Below, piece by piece: positions 6,386 to 9,504 of a stretch of DNA of 9,504 bases (its first letter is position 1; the number at the start of each line of letters is the position of its first letter). The notes beneath the pieces are model-generated. The model was not told the DNA's origin and did no database searches. It was given only the letters and a program-made list of their open reading frames with translations. The translations under genes and the position numbers were made by a program. The stretch is from Gammaproteobacteria bacterium (GTDB lineage: Bacteria; Pseudomonadota; Gammaproteobacteria; Eutrophobiales; Eutrophobiaceae). The DNA is taken from the NCBI GenBank assembly GCA_018676275.1, contig JABHFC010000425.1, positions 1-9,504 of the forward strand. Reading direction: 5' to 3'.

Positions 6386-8344
6386 ATGCTAATAGCGAGG
6401 CATTTTGCATTTCGTCTTTTGATCTCATTCACAGGTGTATGTTGCATAGTGCAGAGTCAGGCGAACGACTGGTCCTATTACGGGGCAGATCAGGGCGGAA
6501 CTCGTTACTCGGCACTGACCCAGATAAATCGTGATAACGTTGATGAACTGGAAGAGGTATGGAGCTACCAGACGGGGGAAGTCGAACGTCGAGGCGTAGA
6601 TAAAATCACAGCCGCGAAAACCCAGAATAATCCAGTCATCGTCGATGAGCAGTTGATTTTATGCACACCTTTTAATCGTATCATCAGTGTTGATCCCGCA
6701 AGTGGAAAGGAAAACTGGTTCTTTGAGCCGGACATCAATCTTGATACCGAGCAAAATTTTAATTGTCGTGGTGTTGTTATCTGGGTGGATGAAAGTATTA
6801 ATGAAGATGATCAATGTTATAAGCGACTCCTGTTCGGTACCAATGATGCGCGATTGTTTGCTATTGATGCCGCAAATGGCGAGCGTTGTAACGGCTTCGG
6901 TGAGAAGGGTGAAGTAGTGGTCTTGCCTGATGCGGCTAAAAATTATCCTGGTGGTGTGCAATTTGTTTCACCGCCGGTTGTACTTAACGATGTAGCAGTA
7001 ATTGGATCAGTGATCCTGGATCGTATTCGCGTTGACAGTCCCAGCGGTCAGGTGCGGGCCTATAATGCAAAAACAGGTGAGCCGCTGTGGAACTTTGATC
7101 CTATTCCCAGAGATGATACGGACTCGGCAGCAGCTACATGGATAAACGGTGGTAATCATACTACTGGTTCAGCCAATGTCTGGAGCCCAATGGTCGTGGA
7201 CGAAGCCAGAGACATGGTATTTATGGCAACTTCCAGTCCTGCCCCGGATTTGTATGGAGGAAACCGCCATGGCGATAATCGTTATGCGGATTCACTGGTA
7301 GCTTTACGCGGGCAAACTGGTGAAGTCATCTGGCACTATCAATTAGTTCATCATAATTTGTGGGACTATGACGTTAGTGCACCTCCTATGCTGGTGGACT
7401 TGCCGCATGAAGGCAAAATTGTGCCTGCGGTAGTACAGGCAACGAAATTTGGGCTGGTTTTTGTTTTTCATCGTGAGACCGGTGAACCACTTTTTCCTAT
7501 TGAAGAACGACCGGTGCCAAAGGGTGATATTGAAGGTGAGTGGTATTCACCGACCCAGCCTTTTCCGGTCAAACCTGCGCCTCTAATCAGGCATGAATTG
7601 AAACCGGAGCAGGCCTGGGGATTTACCTTCTGGGATCGCAAGGGCTGTCGTGAATCAATAAGCAAGCTTAGACATGAAGGAGCATATACACCGCCGAGCC
7701 TTGAAGGAACCTTGATATTGCCGAGCACGGGTGGCGGTGTTAACTGGGGTGGACCAGCCTTTGATCCCAGTCGTAATGTAATGGTCATCAATACAACCAG
7801 GTTGACCTGGAAAATAGGTTTGAAACCCAAACCTGAAGAGTTTTTGGATAAAGAATCGGGGGTAGTCGCTGGACAGGATATAAAAAATTGGGGTGGCAGT
7901 CCTATGATGGGTACACCCTACCTGACTAATACAGGTCCTGTTATGTCACCCTGGGGCGCACCTTGTCTACCACCACCCTGGGGTGGGCTAACGGCTGTAG
8001 ACCTGGAACAGGGAGAAATATTATGGGATGTGTCGCTGGGTTCGATTGAAAATATGTTGCCATTGCCGATTCCCTGGAACCTCGGTACACCGAACCTGGG
8101 AGGACCGATTATTACTGCAGGTGGTTTGATTTTTATTGCCGCGACAATGGATGAAAGATTACGCGCTTTTGATATTGATAATGGCGAGGTTCTATGGAAT
8201 GTAAAATTACCCGCTGGTGGTCAAACAACTCCAATGACCTATGAATATGATGGTAAACAATATCTTGTTATTCATTTCGGTGGGCACCCGGCGCTGAACA
8301 CACCCAGAGGCGATTATGTAAAAGCCTTCGCTTTACCTGAATGA
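6386..8344 (+). CDS. Periplasmic PQQ-dependent dehydrogenase 3 (GCD/quinate dehydrogenase type)
   Basis: This 652-residue quinoprotein is the third paralogue in the row. Its signal peptide (about 1-26, ending Q-S-Q-A, then N-D-W) is unrelated in sequence to the other two, and its upstream region is not a copy of the duplicated promoter. The Cys-Cys in the signal region does not fit a lipobox. It carries W-D-Y-D with D327 (GCD D466), K354, N469, D589 and H634, so the PQQ and metal site looks intact. Asn324 replaces the Asp found three residues before the catalytic Asp in dehydrogenase 1 and in GCD, and N124 replaces GCD H262. The product would be periplasmic, reduce PQQ while oxidising an alcohol, polyol or quinate-like compound, and pass electrons to an acceptor not encoded here. 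The next gene starts 50 bases after its stop with no visible terminator. The substrate is unknown. Confidence 0.92.
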   Translation: MLIARHFAFRLLISFTGVCCIVQSQANDWSYYGADQGGTRYSALTQINRDNVDELEEVWSYQTGEVERRGVDKITAAKTQNNPVIVDEQLILCTPFNRIISVDPASGKENWFFEPDINLDTEQNFNCRGVVIWVDESINEDDQCYKRLLFGTNDARLFAIDAANGERCNGFGEKGEVVVLPDAAKNYPGGVQFVSPPVVLNDVAVIGSVILDRIRVDSPSGQVRAYNAKTGEPLWNFDPIPRDDTDSAAATWINGGNHTTGSANVWSPMVVDEARDMVFMATSSPAPDLYGGNRHGDNRYADSLVALRGQTGEVIWHYQLVHHNLWDYDVSAPPMLVDLPHEGKIVPAVVQATKFGLVFVFHRETGEPLFPIEERPVPKGDIEGEWYSPTQPFPVKPAPLIRHELKPEQAWGFTFWDRKGCRESISKLRHEGAYTPPSLEGTLILPSTGGGVNWGGPAFDPSRNVMVINTTRLTWKIGLKPKPEEFLDKESGVVAGQDIKNWGGSPMMGTPYLTNTGPVMSPWGAPCLPPPWGGLTAVDLEQGEILWDVSLGSIENMLPLPIPWNLGTPNLGGPIITAGGLIFIAATMDERLRAFDIDNGEVLWNVKLPAGGQTTPMTYEYDGKQYLVIHFGGHPALNTPRGDYVKAFALPE

Positions 8345-8380
8345 TTGTAAGTAGCAATTTAAACTAGATTGATTAACCTC

Positions 8381-8387
8381 AGGAGGA
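8381..8387 (+). promoter_or_regulatory. Strong ribosome binding site deciding a TTG start
   Basis: AGGAGGA, almost a full anti-16S complement, ends 7 bases before the TTG at 8395. Only a TTG is available at the right distance and in frame with a complete signal peptide, so the site fixes that start. Confidence 0.75.
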
Positions 8388-8394
8388 ATAACAA

Positions 8395-9222
8395 TTGAAA
8401 AATAAAACTCTAATATTCTGCATGACCTTTATTCTCAGCAGTTCAACTGCACTACAGGCTGGCGGAAACCCGGATGACATCCTGTTTTTCTTTGTTGAGA
8501 AAGTAAATCACTATGATCAATCTGCTACAGGTGAACTGACGCTAAAAGATTACGGGTTTGCTACAGCAATTTTTGGTACTGGTAAGGGAAAGATTGAATC
8601 AGCAACTGTAGTTGCACCAGAAAACAAGGGAACTTTTTTACCTGAAGATCATGGTCGTATGTATGTTTTTGTAAAAGACTATGATTCTATAGCTGCAGTG
8701 AACGAGGATTTCCCTGACGGTGAGTATCAGGTTTCTATCAAATCAGAACATAATAATATTATCGATCAGAAACTTGTTCTCGCAGGTAAGGGCGAGGCAA
8801 GTGACTATCCTCCAGCACCGAAGGTTGAATTGGCGCAGGACGGCGTAAAGGTCGACTTGAATAAAATCGATCCGAATAAAGATCTAACGCTGAGCTGGAC
8901 ACCATTTTCAACGGGCAAGGCCGACCCTCGAAAGATACTGGATGACATCATTATTATACTTACCGATGACTGCAAAGGTGAGGTTGCCGGTTCCAGCGGT
9001 TTACCCTTTACCGACAGGTATCTTACTTATAAAGATGACAGTTACACCATAAAGGCGGGATCATTAAATCCGGGCGTACCTTATTCATTCCGGGTAGAAC
9101 ATATCAGGAATACCGATACTGCCAGGAATGACAATGTGCCGGGCCTTGCTGTGTACGTTGTCATTACCACGGTTTATATCAACACCAGCGGAGAAGCTGT
9201 TGATACTCACTGTACGGGTTAA
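8395..9222 (+). CDS. Exported protein of unknown function, beta-rich
   Basis: I do not recognise this 275-residue protein. It starts at TTG behind a strong Shine-Dalgarno sequence. It has a typical signal peptide (M-K-N-K-T, hydrophobic core, ending A-L-Q-A after residue 22). The mature protein is acidic and has alternating hydrophobic patterns that suggest two beta-sandwich-like parts. The first is about residues 28-135. The second is about 140-262, opening with D-L-T-L-S-W-T-P-F, which resembles strand B of a fibronectin type III-like fold. C193 and C273 are the only Cys of the mature part and could form a disulfide. There are no heme motifs, membrane segments or catalytic signatures. Its position behind two quinoproteins and its overlap with a DUF6152-type gene suggest an accessory periplasmic role, such as binding a substrate or partner. 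That role is inference from context. Confidence 0.8.
   Translation: MKNKTLIFCMTFILSSSTALQAGGNPDDILFFFVEKVNHYDQSATGELTLKDYGFATAIFGTGKGKIESATVVAPENKGTFLPEDHGRMYVFVKDYDSIAAVNEDFPDGEYQVSIKSEHNNIIDQKLVLAGKGEASDYPPAPKVELAQDGVKVDLNKIDPNKDLTLSWTPFSTGKADPRKILDDIIIILTDDCKGEVAGSSGLPFTDRYLTYKDDSYTIKAGSLNPGVPYSFRVEHIRNTDTARNDNVPGLAVYVVITTVYINTSGEAVDTHCTG
9190..9193 (+). promoter_or_regulatory. Ribosome binding site inside the preceding gene
   Basis: GGAG lies 6 bases before the TTG at 9200, within the last codons of the upstream gene. It supports the overlapping start and translational coupling. Confidence 0.5.
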
Positions 9223-9504
9223 GTTATTTAAACTTTGCATTGTGCTGCTGGCAATTGTTGCCAGCGGTGCGCATGCTCATCATTCTATGCCTGCCCGTTA
9301 TGATATGGGCAGAACAATTGAGATTAAAGGTGTTGTAGCGGAATTCAAATTTCGAAGTCCACATGCATTGCTAATACTGGACGTTGCGAACGATTCAGGA
9401 AATGTAGAAAGGTGGCGCATTGAATCCAGCGCCGTGCCCACTCTCAGACGGGCCGGTTTCAGGAAGGACACATTTACAGAAGGTGATCGGGTGACGGTGA
9501 TGGC
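9200..9504 (+). CDS. DUF6152-type exported protein (partial, cut by window end)
   Basis: The frame is open from the TTG at 9200 to the window end (101 codons). It overlaps the preceding gene by 23 bases. The first 26 residues form a clear signal peptide (K-L-F-K, hydrophobic core, ending G-A-H-A). The mature part begins H-H-S-M-P-A-R-Y-D. Further on come I-K-G-V-V, S-P-H-A-L-L, W-R-I-E-S, L-R-R-A-G-F and G-D-R-V-T-V. This series matches my memory of the DUF6152 family of small secreted proteins. Family members are of unknown function. TTG was chosen because no ATG lies upstream in frame before a signal peptide, and because GGAG sits 6 bases before it. The overlap suggests it is co-translated with, and may act alongside, the unknown exported protein. 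The C-terminus is outside the window. Confidence 0.75.
   Translation, partial: MILTVRVKLFKLCIVLLAIVASGAHAHHSMPARYDMGRTIEIKGVVAEFKFRSPHALLILDVANDSGNVERWRIESSAVPTLRRAGFRKDTFTEGDRVTVM

Noticed and set aside
6386..6463. Lipoprotein signal in dehydrogenase 3 because of the Cys-Cys pair
   Set aside because: The residues before each Cys (T-G-V and G-V-C) do not fit a lipobox, and a normal cleavage site S-Q-A follows.
1..9504. CRISPR array, tRNA or rRNA genes
   Set aside because: I found no regularly spaced repeats and no cloverleaf or ribosomal RNA-like segments.

Overview
The window reads as a chromosomal stretch of a Gram-negative bacterium, most likely a gammaproteobacterium. The grounds are Sec signal peptides on every complete product, moderate-to-low GC, and a set of periplasmic quinoproteins with a tannase-family esterase. 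The taxon is inferred, because no RNA gene or marker gene is present.

Layout. Positions 1-77 hold the last codons of a rightward gene. Positions 85-1710 (minus) encode an exported tannase/feruloyl-esterase-family hydrolase with a complete CS-D-HC catalytic motif. A 266-bp divergent promoter region follows (1711-1976). Then come three paralogous PQQ-dependent dehydrogenases of the membrane glucose dehydrogenase (GCD)/quinate dehydrogenase type: 1977-3932, 4430-6364 and 6386-8344. All lack the N-terminal membrane helices of GCD and carry a cleavable signal peptide instead. Next are an exported protein of unknown function (8395-9222, TTG start) and, overlapping it by 23 bases, the beginning of a DUF6152-type exported protein (9200 to the window end, also a TTG start).

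The main hidden structure is in the 497-bp gap 3933-4429. It holds a decayed second copy of the tannase gene's 5' part and a second copy of the divergent promoter. The ancestral unit (tannase <- promoter -> PQQ dehydrogenase) was therefore duplicated in tandem, and the second tannase then lost its start codon, about 117 internal codons and its 3' end. The two promoter copies share a 50-nt block with no mismatch (1826-1875 = 4279-4328), although the proteins they drive differ at roughly 30% of positions in the segment I counted by hand. The block contains both -35-like elements, the rightward TATAAT and a 12-bp palindrome.

Working model (inference). The esterase would cleave an aromatic or hydroxycinnamate-type ester outside the cytoplasm, and the quinoproteins would oxidise the released alcohol, polyol or quinate-like part. 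The first dehydrogenase has Gly where the catalytic Asp is expected (W-G-W-D rather than W-D-x-D), so it may be inactive or altered. The second and third retain that Asp. Genes 4430-9504 run in one direction with short gaps and look like one operon.
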